This document shows positions 6,149-13,474 of a DNA stretch of 20,833 nt, piece after piece. Every line of letters begins with the position of its first letter. Within the stretch, counting starts at the first letter, position 1. Origin of the DNA: DRPN01 sp964383915 (GTDB lineage Bacteria > Bacteroidota > Bacteroidia > Bacteroidales > VadinHA17); the NCBI GenBank assembly GCA_964383915.1, contig CAYLJE010000031.1:1-20833 (forward strand), read 5' to 3'. The notes under the pieces are model-generated. The model was given only the letters and a program-made list of their open reading frames with translations, did no database searches and had not been told where the DNA came from. The position numbers were made by a program, and so were the translations under genes.

Positions 6149-7246
6149 ATGACTACCATTCTCAATGTTTATAACAAAACTTTCTATCAAGTTTACCGGT
6201 TGTTCGCCGAGTATTATATTCAATTGGTTTACCATGGAATGATCACATCTGAAAAATCAGATGCATTAATTAATGTCTTTGAGCAATTACTGGGGGGACA
6301 AGAAGCCGGCATAAAAATTAAAAAGCGAGCTTTCTATATTCTTGTTGAAGCCATACAAAATGTAGTCCGGCATCAGGTGAACCCTGATCCTTTCCTGAAA
6401 GAATCCGGGGGTACTTTATCCTTCCAGTATGCAGGAGGGAAGTTTATGTTTACCTTGAAAAACCTAATTGAAACAAGCCGTACTAAGAATATAAAAAAGA
6501 GAATTGATTCTCTAAATGAAATGGATAAACAAAAACTAAATAAATATTATAAAAAAATTCTGAAGAATGAACTCTTATCGGAAAAAGGAGGTGCTGGTCT
6601 TGGTTTAATTGAAATTGCCCGTAAATCGGAAAATATTTTACATTATGATTTTCGTAAAGCCAACGATAATTGTTCTTATTTTTACCTGAACATGCTCGTT
6701 GCCGGAGATGATAAAATTACTGATCCTTTCCTCGAAAAAGGATTACCGGTAACACGGGAAATACATCGTTTGTTACTAAACACCGGTGGGGCCTGGTTCA
6801 TTTTACGTGAAGAGCACCGTTCAAATCTTTCTACAAACTTACGTTCCTCTATTTCCACACTTGTTGAACAAAATAAAAACAAAAAATTCAGCAAATTTTT
6901 ATCCCTTTTAAAGTATTTTCCCCGTTTATGTAATCTTTCTTCCGGGATTCCTGAACCATCCGGAAAAACACCTTGTCTGTTTTATTTTATCCGGGAACAG
7001 AAGCATATTTCTATCTATTCAGGGATGGTTGTACCCTCTACATCACCCATAAATTTTACTGCTTTCAGTACTCTCTTTTCCAATAAAATAAACCGCTCCG
7101 CAGTACCTGCCAATATTATGGAATTTGAAAAAGATAAAGACCTGATTATACGTGATTTACCAGGACTTCTCTCCTATCCTCCTCGAATTATTATCCAGGA
7201 TATATCTCCGGCAGAAAAATTCGTATTAATAAAGTTCGTTATTTGA
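6149..7246 (+). CDS. SiaB-family (DUF6272-like) kinase with a degenerate second domain
   Basis: The N-terminal half (about 1-185) has the GHKL/HATPase-type layout of the SiaB family: an N-box helix EAIQNVVRH (68-75) and a G-box EKGGAGLGLIEIARKS (145-160). In Pseudomonas, SiaB phosphorylates the anti-sigma-antagonist-like protein SiaC in a switch that also involves the phosphatase SiaA. SiaB proteins are usually about 180 residues; this one is 365. The second half (about 205-365) has a similar helix/strand pattern (LFYFIREQKHISIYSGMVV for the sheet, PRIIIQDISPAEKFVLIKF at the end) but no N-box or G-box, so it looks like an inactive duplicate. No SiaC, SiaA or SiaD partner is in the window. Lone gene, converging on the nifX-like gene. 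Confidence 0.7.
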   Translation: MTTILNVYNKTFYQVYRLFAEYYIQLVYHGMITSEKSDALINVFEQLLGGQEAGIKIKKRAFYILVEAIQNVVRHQVNPDPFLKESGGTLSFQYAGGKFMFTLKNLIETSRTKNIKKRIDSLNEMDKQKLNKYYKKILKNELLSEKGGAGLGLIEIARKSENILHYDFRKANDNCSYFYLNMLVAGDDKITDPFLEKGLPVTREIHRLLLNTGGAWFILREEHRSNLSTNLRSSISTLVEQNKNKKFSKFLSLLKYFPRLCNLSSGIPEPSGKTPCLFYFIREQKHISIYSGMVVPSTSPINFTAFSTLFSNKINRSAVPANIMEFEKDKDLIIRDLPGLLSYPPRIIIQDISPAEKFVLIKFVI

Positions 7247-7270
7247 CCCGCTCATAAACAAACTTTTTCC

Positions 7271-7290
7271 CGGAATCATTTCCGTTTAAT
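7271..7290 (+). terminator. Weak hairpin between convergent genes
   Basis: CGGAA (7271-7275) and TTCCG (7280-7284) form a 5-bp stem followed by TTTAAT. It lies in the 39-bp gap between the convergent SiaB-like and NifX-like genes, where a terminator is expected. The stem is short, so support is low. Confidence 0.25.
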
Positions 7291-7642
7291 GGTCACAAAA
7301 ATTCCCGAAAGATTCAAGCTTTCCCTCCAGAAAATCCCGGACCATTCTTTCCGGTTCTCCGACAGGAGCCCCATCAAATACATTGATACCTGCTTGTAAA
7401 AAAATATCAATGGCCTTTTGCCCTATACCATCAGTGATTACGTCTGTTACTCCCTGTTCCGCCAACCATTTTGGATAAACCCCATTTTCATGCGCAGGGG
7501 GTTTTAACTCTTTTCTCCCTGTAATTTCTTTCCCCTGAATATCAAAAATATAAAACAAATCACTCTTACCGAAATGCTCACAAAATTTTCCCTCTGTCAC
7601 CGGAATGGCTACTTTTTTTATTATATTTTTGTTTTTTCCCAT
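7286..7642 (-). CDS. NifX/NifB-type dinitrogenase Fe-Mo cofactor family protein
   Basis: This 118-residue soluble protein has the single-domain NifX/NafY/NifB C-terminal fold (COG1433). It opens KVAIPVTEGKFCEHFGKSDLF, including the conserved HFG (23-25), then VYPKWLAEQGVTDVITDGIGQKAIDIF and VRDFLEGKLE. Family members bind iron-molybdenum or other metal-sulphur clusters. Many anaerobes without nitrogenase carry them, so nitrogen fixation should not be assumed, and no nif genes are nearby. Extra Cys residues (Cys21, Cys116) could bind metal. It is 56 bp downstream of the DUF134 gene on the same strand, a pairing common in anaerobes, and the two probably form one operon run from the promoter at 8288-8315. 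Confidence 0.85.
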   Translation of the reverse strand: MGKNKNIIKKVAIPVTEGKFCEHFGKSDLFYIFDIQGKEITGRKELKPPAHENGVYPKWLAEQGVTDVITDGIGQKAIDIFLQAGINVFDGAPVGEPERMVRDFLEGKLESFGNFCDH

Positions 7643-7698
7643 GATTTCTATCCTTTAATTATGTATTCTTCCAAGTGCGATTTTATTTTTCTCGTCCA

Positions 7699-8268
7699 TT
7701 AATACCTGATCATATGCCGGCCACAGTTTGGACATATATAAGTATTACACGGTCGCCCAAATTCATGTTTAACTTTGACTCCGCAAGAGGGACAAATACA
7801 ATAATCTGACCTTTCCCCCTGCCAACGACCACGTTTACGGGTCACTTGCCAGTCTTTTACCGACTCATTCAGATTCATGATATTTTTAGACCCACACTCA
7901 GGGCATTTTTTTTCTTCTCCGGGCCCCAGGGAAAAAACAGCATGACATTTCAAGCAACGATACCACTCTTTCTCAAACCCGACAAAACCTCCCTCAATCC
8001 GTATTTCACATCCTTCCACAAAAGCCTGTGCCAGTTTTTTTCTAACCTTATCATAAATACGCGTAAGTGTAGGCCTGGAAATACCCATCTGTTTACCAGC
8101 TTCCAATTGAGAAAGATGATCATAGTCAACTAACTTCAGCGCTTCCCACTCTTCATATAAAATAATTATTACTACTGCTCCTCCTCCCGGAGTTTTTCCA
8201 ACAGGATTAAAACCCAAAATGACAGGTGGTTTGCCAATGTTTCTATTTTTTCTTGGCCTTGGTGACAT
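7699..8268 (-). CDS. DUF134 DNA-binding protein with two C-terminal zinc ribbons
   Basis: Residues 1-95 match the DUF134 family (COG1342): MSPRPRK opening, YEEWEALKLVDYDHLSQLEAGKQMGISRPTLTRI with a helix-turn-helix at about 52-72, and a closing EIRIEGG. Residues 104-189 add two zinc ribbons, CLKC/CPEC (105, 108, 122, 125) and CICPSC/CPNC (159, 162, 179, 182). Typical DUF134 proteins are about 100-150 residues, so the zinc tail is an extension. It probably regulates transcription, and the nifX-like gene downstream is its likely partner. A perfect inverted repeat overlaps its own promoter 24 bp upstream of the start, which suggests autoregulation. The metal or redox signal is unknown. Confidence 0.85.
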   Translation of the reverse strand: MSPRPRKNRNIGKPPVILGFNPVGKTPGGGAVVIIILYEEWEALKLVDYDHLSQLEAGKQMGISRPTLTRIYDKVRKKLAQAFVEGCEIRIEGGFVGFEKEWYRCLKCHAVFSLGPGEEKKCPECGSKNIMNLNESVKDWQVTRKRGRWQGERSDYCICPSCGVKVKHEFGRPCNTYICPNCGRHMIRY

Positions 8269-8287
8269 CCCTTTAATTTCTTTTCTA

Positions 8288-8315
8288 CAAATATAATGAA
8301 CTTATGTTCATTATA
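8288..8315 (-). promoter_or_regulatory. Promoter and overlapping operator of the DUF134/nifX-like operon
   Basis: On the minus strand, TATATTTG (8295-8288) is an exact TAnnTTTG -7 element. It would start transcription about 13 bases before the ATG at 8268. A perfect inverted repeat, TATAATGAAC (8292-8301) and GTTCATTATA (8306-8315) with spacer TTAT, fills the space between the -33 and -7 regions and overlaps the -7 box. A protein bound there would block RNA polymerase. The -33 region is T-rich but not TTTG. The likely binder is the adjacent DUF134 protein (inference). The site could also affect comF on the other strand, which starts at 8398. Confidence 0.6.
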
Positions 8316-8397
8316 AAATAATTTTATTTTTAAATTTAATATGATAAATTGAAAACAAAAATTTTCCTTCTTGATCCGGGTAATTTCATATTTCAAT

Positions 8398-9069
8398 ATG
8401 CTGACAGATCTGGTTTTCCCCAGGGTTTGTCCTTTATGTCATCAGGTACTCTCAGAGAATGAAAAAATTATTTGTAGTCGTTGCATGGCTGATTTACCGG
8501 AAACACATTTCAAAAATATGCAGGATAATCCTGTGGCAAGAATTTTCTGGGGCCGGATTCCTTTTCTTGCAGCAACATCGTATTTGTTTTTTGAGAAAGA
8601 AAATAAAGCCCAAAAGCTAATCCATGAAATTAAATATCGCAGTAATAAAGAACTGGGGTATGCGACAGGTCTCATATATGGACATCTGTTAAGAGCATTT
8701 CCAATATTCAGGCAGGTTGATATGGTTGTGCCGGTACCACTACACAAGAGAAAACAAAAAATCCGCGGATTTAATCAAAGTGAATGGATTAGCCGGGGGA
8801 TTGCAGAAAGTCTGAATAAACCTGTTGACACCAAAACCCTTTACCGCCAGATATATAATCCTTCTCAAACGAAAAAAAACCGTTACAATCGATGGAAAAA
8901 TGTAGAAGGTATTTTTGCATTACACAACCCTGAAAATTTCTCAGGAAAACATTTGCTTTTGGTAGATGATGTGATCACCACCGGATCTACGATAGAAGCC
9001 TGTGCTACAGTCATTCTAAAAGCACCTGAAACGAGCATCAGTATTACTTCACTTGCTTTTGCCTATTGA
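8398..9069 (+). CDS. comF: ComF-family amidophosphoribosyltransferase-like protein
   Basis: This 223-residue cytoplasmic protein has an N-terminal four-cysteine zinc finger (Cys11, Cys14, Cys26, Cys29) and a C-terminal phosphoribosyltransferase fold with the PRPP-binding loop LLLVDDVITTGST (186-198). Between them are VPVPLHKRKQKIRGFNQSE (111-129) and KTKKNRYNRWKN-like residues, both typical of ComF. In naturally competent bacteria ComF supports DNA uptake or processing; elsewhere its role is unclear. The ATG at 8398 gives the normal opening MLTDLVFPRVCPLC. A longer frame from TTG at 8371 is possible but adds nine residues not expected for the family. Repeat copy C follows 57 bp after the stop. 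Confidence 0.88.
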   Translation: MLTDLVFPRVCPLCHQVLSENEKIICSRCMADLPETHFKNMQDNPVARIFWGRIPFLAATSYLFFEKENKAQKLIHEIKYRSNKELGYATGLIYGHLLRAFPIFRQVDMVVPVPLHKRKQKIRGFNQSEWISRGIAESLNKPVDTKTLYRQIYNPSQTKKNRYNRWKNVEGIFALHNPENFSGKHLLLVDDVITTGSTIEACATVILKAPETSISITSLAFAY

Positions 9070-9525
9070 ATCCTGCCAGCGCATTGGTTTGGTTATGTCC
9101 GTTATGCTGTATTATCGTGATTCAGCTTACCTATTTCAATGCACTGCGTTTTTAAAATATGAGTTTCACAAATGAATTACCTCGCAGCAAGCTGTCGAGG
9201 TATCACTATAGGAATCCTTCTCTAATCGCTGCAAGCAGCGGAGTATTCAACTCATTTATCCCGATACGCTTCACTATCGGGATTCATTCAACTTACATAT
9301 TTTAATTCACTTCGTTTTTAAAATATGAGTTTCATGAATAAACAAAAAACGGCCCGATACCTGACTGTTCACATCCCGGAACAAACACACTAATCCCTGT
9401 TTTTAATGCCAATCTACACTATTTTATTACATTGCCGGAATCCTTTTTTTATTATCCGTAAGTGGTAAAAAGTTCCATATAAAATGTGTAATTTCGTAAA
9501 GCAGGATAATGCAAAAAATAACAAA
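9070..9525. other. Non-coding spacer between comF and dnaG, mostly repeat
   Basis: No coding frame is supported. About half is the composite repeat 9126-9342. The remaining bases before dnaG (9343-9525) should carry the dnaG promoter, but no clear TTTG / TAnnTTTG pair was seen. Confidence 0.6.
9126..9342 (+). repeat. Interspersed composite repeat, copy C (most complete)
   Basis: Four blocks follow each other. (1) A 50-base unit at 9126-9174 ending ...TGAGTTTCAC. (2) The two-hairpin module at 9170-9255, nearly identical to 617-702. (3) A 7-bp hairpin, CCCGATA (9260-9266) with TATCGGG (9275-9281). (4) A second copy of the 50-base unit at 9292-9342. So the two-hairpin module sits between two direct copies of the 50-base unit. 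Copy A has block 2 only; copy B has part of block 2 with blocks 3 and 4. No open frame is present. Confidence 0.8.
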
Positions 9526-11472
9526 ATGATTGACCCGGTAACCATCGAAAAGATTCTTGATGCAGCTGATATAGTAGATGTTATCGGTGATTTTGTATCT
9601 TTAAAAAAAAGAGGTGTAAATTATGTTGGTTTGTGTCCTTTCCACAATGAAAAAACACCTTCCTTCACGGTGTCTCCCTCCAAAGGCATTTTCAAATGTT
9701 TTGGTTGTGGCAGGGGGGGTAATGTAGTAAATTTCATCATGGAGTATGAACATTTAAGTTATCCCGAAGCTCTTCGTTATCTTGCAAAAAAATACAACAT
9801 AGAAATTGAAGAGCGTGAACTGACGGAGGAAGAAATCCACGAACAACATGAAACGGAAAGTTTATTCAAAGTTACTGAATTTGCAAAAAAGTTTTTTATA
9901 AAAAGTCTCTATGACAACCTTGAAGGCATCTCCATCGGGTTAAGCTATTTCAAAGAACGTGGATTTATTCAGGAAACTCTAAAATCTTTTGATATAGGGT
10001 ATTGTCCGGGTCACTCTGATGCATTTTCACAAGCGGCCTTACAGGCCGGGTACAAAAAGGATTATCTTGTAAAAACGGGTCTCTCCATTGACTACGGTCC
10101 TCGTTTACGTGATCGTTTTGCCGGCCGGGTAATTTTTCCTATTCATGGTCTTTCCGGTAACATGTTAGGGTTTGGCGGGAGGGTATTAAAAAAAGAAGAA
10201 AAAACAGCCAAATATGTAAATTCTCCCGAATCTCCCATTTACCACAAAAGCAAGATCGTTTACGGAATTTTTCAGGCACGGCAAGCAATCATGCATTTTG
10301 ATAAGTGTTATCTGGTAGAAGGATATACCGACGTGCTGTCCCTCCATCAGAATGGAATAGCGAATGTCGTTGCTTCCTCAGGAACCTCTCTGACACAGGA
10401 TCAGATCAGGTTAATCAAACGGTTTACGAAAAACATTACTATTCTTTATGACGGGGATCCGGCAGGGGTATCAGCCTCTCTTCGGGGAATTGATATGGTA
10501 CTGGAAGAAGGACTGAACGTTAAGGTTCTGCTGTTACCGGAAGGAGAAGACCCTGATTCATTCTCAAAAAAAAAGAGTACAACCGAATTAAAACAATATC
10601 TTGAAAAAAATGAAGAAGATTTTATCCATTTTAAAACCCGTCTGTTAGCAGAAGAAGTGAAAAACGATCCTGTAAAACGTGCCGGCATGATCCAAAGTAT
10701 CGTGGGTTCGATCGCAGTCATTCCAAATAATATTATCCGTTCAATATATCTAAAGGAAAGCAGTACATTTCTGGATATAAGTGAAGATACCCTTTACCAG
10801 GAGATCAATAAAATCCGCAGAAAACATACAGAAAAAAAATACCGTAATCTTAAAAAGCTGGAAGAACAGGTTATAGTATCTACTCAAAAACAAACAAAAA
10901 CCTATTCAGAAACAAATCAGGCAGAAGAATATGAAAAAGAGCTTATTCGTCTTCTTCTGAAGTATGGCTCTTCACAAACCCTCACCTTTGGAAACAAACC
11001 ACGTCAGGAAACAATTTCTGTAGCTGACTATATTATCAGGGAATTACAAAATGACGGTCTGGGACCGGATCATCCTCTTTACAAAAAAATTTTTGAAGAA
11101 TATGTTCATTTATATCATCAGGATATAAAGTTAGATATCAAACACTTTGTAAATCATCCCGACATACAAATAAGCTCGCTTATGGCTACTTTTATTGCTG
11201 AACCATACCGGATAAGCAAAATATGGACCCGTCATGACAACTACCTGGAAACAGAAGAGATGAAATTGAAACAAATCATCCCGAAAACCGTGCTTTCTTT
11301 CAAAAGAATTAAAATAGAAAAAGCCCTTCACGAAACCTCAGAAGAATTAAAAAAAGCCCAGGATAACGGGAACAAAGAACAAGAGGATCTCATGACAAAA
11401 AAATTCATGAATTTAAACAACCTTAAAAGGAAAATTTCCCTGGCCATCGGGCCCCGTACTATTCAACCTTAA
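9526..11472 (+). CDS. dnaG: DNA primase
   Basis: This 648-residue enzyme makes RNA primers for chromosome replication and binds the DnaB helicase. The N-terminal zinc finger is CHC2 type: Cys37, His40, Cys58 and Cys61 in CPFHNEKTPSF...CFGCGRGG. The RNA-polymerase and TOPRIM core follows, with RFAGRVIFPI (197-206), catalytic Glu265 in VEGYTD and the metal-binding LYDGDPAG (307-314). The C-terminal third (about 440-648) is the diverged helicase-binding region. The start at 9526 gives MIDPVTIEKILDAADIVDVI, which I recall as the usual opening in this phylum. An upstream in-frame ATG at 9484 adds 14 unlikely residues. The next gene begins 25 bp after the stop, so a shared transcript is likely. Confidence 0.97.
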   Translation: MIDPVTIEKILDAADIVDVIGDFVSLKKRGVNYVGLCPFHNEKTPSFTVSPSKGIFKCFGCGRGGNVVNFIMEYEHLSYPEALRYLAKKYNIEIEERELTEEEIHEQHETESLFKVTEFAKKFFIKSLYDNLEGISIGLSYFKERGFIQETLKSFDIGYCPGHSDAFSQAALQAGYKKDYLVKTGLSIDYGPRLRDRFAGRVIFPIHGLSGNMLGFGGRVLKKEEKTAKYVNSPESPIYHKSKIVYGIFQARQAIMHFDKCYLVEGYTDVLSLHQNGIANVVASSGTSLTQDQIRLIKRFTKNITILYDGDPAGVSASLRGIDMVLEEGLNVKVLLLPEGEDPDSFSKKKSTTELKQYLEKNEEDFIHFKTRLLAEEVKNDPVKRAGMIQSIVGSIAVIPNNIIRSIYLKESSTFLDISEDTLYQEINKIRRKHTEKKYRNLKKLEEQVIVSTQKQTKTYSETNQAEEYEKELIRLLLKYGSSQTLTFGNKPRQETISVADYIIRELQNDGLGPDHPLYKKIFEEYVHLYHQDIKLDIKHFVNHPDIQISSLMATFIAEPYRISKIWTRHDNYLETEEMKLKQIIPKTVLSFKRIKIEKALHETSEELKKAQDNGNKEQEDLMTKKFMNLNNLKRKISLAIGPRTIQP

Positions 11473-11497
11473 AAGTTTTTTTATCTTTGATCCGTCT

Positions 11498-12430
11498 ATG
11501 GGTAAAAAAAACACACATAAAAAATTTTTGAGATCTTTTTCTGTTTTTTTTATTTTGACTATTCTCTTGCCCTTTTATGCCTGCCATCAAAAAAAACAAG
11601 CCATTTCTCTTTATACGGATACACTGGATTTTGAACATACCAAACCCTCATCCAACCAGTCTATTGAAAATACACCAACGGATGAAAACTCAATTTTTTA
11701 CGGGATCTATTCACCGGCTAAAGTCTCTGCCATCTTCAAACGGAAACACATTATCTATAATCCCGATATCTTAAGCCCCACAGATAATATTCCGGCTTTT
11801 AACACAAAAGTACAAATTGCCATTAACCTGGGTATTTATGGTGCTGACCTCAGTTATACCCAGTTATTTCAATCGGGGGATGCAGTCAAATATCTAAATG
11901 TCATACTAGAGCTGTCCGGCCAATTAGGGATCCCGCCTGAATATATCCGTAATCTCATGAAACGGCTTGATTATAATATTTCAAACCCCGACTCTCTCAT
12001 TCAAATAGGCATCGAGGCATTTAACCGGATTAACCATTTTCTAATCGAACAGAATCAGGGAAATACCGCTTATCTTATTATCACAGGTGCCTGGATAGAG
12101 GCTATGTATATTGCTGCACATGATCTTCTTAAGGATAACAATCCTGAAATCATAAATAAAATCGTAGAACAAAAATATTCACTTGAATACCTGCTTTCTG
12201 TCATTAAAAATTTTTATACTGATACCAATGTGGCTTATTTTTACCGCAGGTTATATGTTCTGGACAGATACATGAATAAAACCCGGATTTTTTTTCAGGA
12301 TAATGTAATGATTGATCCACAAAACAAAACGATAATTGCTTCCGGAGATATGATCAGCTATTCTGAAAAAGACATTGTAAAAATTAAAGAGATTATTTTC
12401 TCTTTACGTAGCCTTGCCTTAAGCAAGTAA
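11498..12430 (+). CDS. Lipoprotein of unknown function
   Basis: This 310-residue protein has a basic N-terminus, a hydrophobic segment (14-28) and Cys29 in PFYAC, so it is a probable lipoprotein, although the lipobox is loose (Phe at -3). The mature part is mainly helical: IAINLGIYGADLSYTQLF (about 107-124), then a long set of amphipathic helices including a run near ITGAWIEAMYIAAHDLL. I do not recognise the family with certainty; similar helical lipoproteins of unknown role are common in Bacteroidota. It starts 25 bp after dnaG and may depend on the dnaG promoter. The mature chain has no Cys and no visible catalytic motif. Confidence 0.8.
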   Translation: MGKKNTHKKFLRSFSVFFILTILLPFYACHQKKQAISLYTDTLDFEHTKPSSNQSIENTPTDENSIFYGIYSPAKVSAIFKRKHIIYNPDILSPTDNIPAFNTKVQIAINLGIYGADLSYTQLFQSGDAVKYLNVILELSGQLGIPPEYIRNLMKRLDYNISNPDSLIQIGIEAFNRINHFLIEQNQGNTAYLIITGAWIEAMYIAAHDLLKDNNPEIINKIVEQKYSLEYLLSVIKNFYTDTNVAYFYRRLYVLDRYMNKTRIFFQDNVMIDPQNKTIIASGDMISYSEKDIVKIKEIIFSLRSLALSK

Positions 12431-12559
12431 TTGTTTATTATTAAACCTTTAAAAGACACATATGATACAAACAGGGTGGCATGACAAAAAAACAACCGGA
12501 TAAAATAAATAGTTCAAATTATCTGTTAAAGAAATATCAATACTTTAAAACACAACATC

Positions 12560-13456
12560 ATGGGCATACAAACTATGGAAAAAAATCGGGAAAAAAATAA
12601 AAGAAAAGGGATTCCCTGGTTAATCCTGTTAATCATTTTATTAGGTATTGGCCTGGGGGGATTGATTTATATGTACTATAACCAAAAATCACAAATGGTT
12701 GAAATGGAAGAGGTCTTAACAGCAGAAAAAGATTCTCTGACCCATCAGCTGGAAAACCTTATGTTTCAGTATGACACTTTGAAAACATCCAATGACAGTC
12801 TGAATCATCAGATAGACAATGAAAAAAACCGCATCAAATACCTGCTGCGATTACATGCATCCAATATTCAGAAAATCAGAATTTACAAGAGAGAAATCAC
12901 CACTCTTCGGGGTATTATGAAAAGCTATATCCGTCAAATTGATTCACTGAATACCCGGAATGAAATGCTGACAGAAAAGAACAGGCAGATAAGCACTAAG
13001 TTACAGACCATTGAAAAATCCAAGAAAGTGCTTGAAAAAATAAAGGAGAATTTAACCGGTAAAGTACAAATTGCATCACTCATTCCTGCTAAGAACATTA
13101 CGGTTACTCCATTAAACAAACGAGGAAAGGAAAAAAATAAAATAAGAAAAATCAACAAACTAAAAATTTGTTTTACACTACGTGAAAATCCTATTGTCGA
13201 AGCAGGTAATAAAACGGTCTATATGAGAATACAACGTCCTGACAGCATTATTTTGGCCGGTCCTGAAACCGGAGTCATTGATATAAATGGAAACAAGCTT
13301 GTTTATTCTGCCAGTCGGGAAATAGAATATCTGAATAAAGATATTGGTATGTGTATTTTTTGGGATAATGATGGTTCGTTAATCCCGGGAGAATATTCTG
13401 TATTTCTCTATCTTGAAGGACATAACATCGGCAATTCATCGTTTATATTAAAATAA
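12560..13456 (+). CDS. Membrane-anchored coiled-coil protein of unknown function
   Basis: This 298-residue protein has a short Lys/Arg-rich cytoplasmic end, one transmembrane helix (about 19-39), a long periplasmic coiled coil (about 45-170, with regular Leu/Ile spacing and repeated DSL..Q/N motifs) and a C-terminal domain rich in beta strands (about 195-298: KICFTLRENPIV, VYMRIQRPDS, GEYSVFLYLEG). The layout suggests an envelope spacer or scaffold, as in other Bacteroidota proteins with this plan, but no known family was recognised. A second Met (codon 6) is an equally good start. The glycosyltransferase gene follows 18 bp later, so the two are probably co-transcribed. Confidence 0.8.
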   Translation: MGIQTMEKNREKNKRKGIPWLILLIILLGIGLGGLIYMYYNQKSQMVEMEEVLTAEKDSLTHQLENLMFQYDTLKTSNDSLNHQIDNEKNRIKYLLRLHASNIQKIRIYKREITTLRGIMKSYIRQIDSLNTRNEMLTEKNRQISTKLQTIEKSKKVLEKIKENLTGKVQIASLIPAKNITVTPLNKRGKEKNKIRKINKLKICFTLRENPIVEAGNKTVYMRIQRPDSIILAGPETGVIDINGNKLVYSASREIEYLNKDIGMCIFWDNDGSLIPGEYSVFLYLEGHNIGNSSFILK

Positions 13457-13474
13457 TTTTAAAATAACTCTACC

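Noticed and set aside
7286..8268. Evidence for nitrogen fixation
   Set aside because: NifX-like and DUF134 genes are widespread in non-fixing anaerobes; no nifHDKEN or nifB gene is present.
8172..8396. Leftward frame overlapping the DUF134 start and its promoter
   Set aside because: It overlaps the 5' end of the DUF134 gene in another frame and crosses the promoter-operator; no family features.
8371..8397. TTG start for comF
   Set aside because: The ATG at 8398 starts just before the zinc finger as in other ComF proteins.
617..9342. CRISPR array or integron-like attC sites
   Set aside because: Repeats are few, far apart and mosaic, with no regular spacers, cas genes or integrase.
9484..9525. 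Earlier ATG for dnaG
   Set aside because: The added 14 residues are polar and atypical; the ATG at 9526 gives the opening expected for this family.
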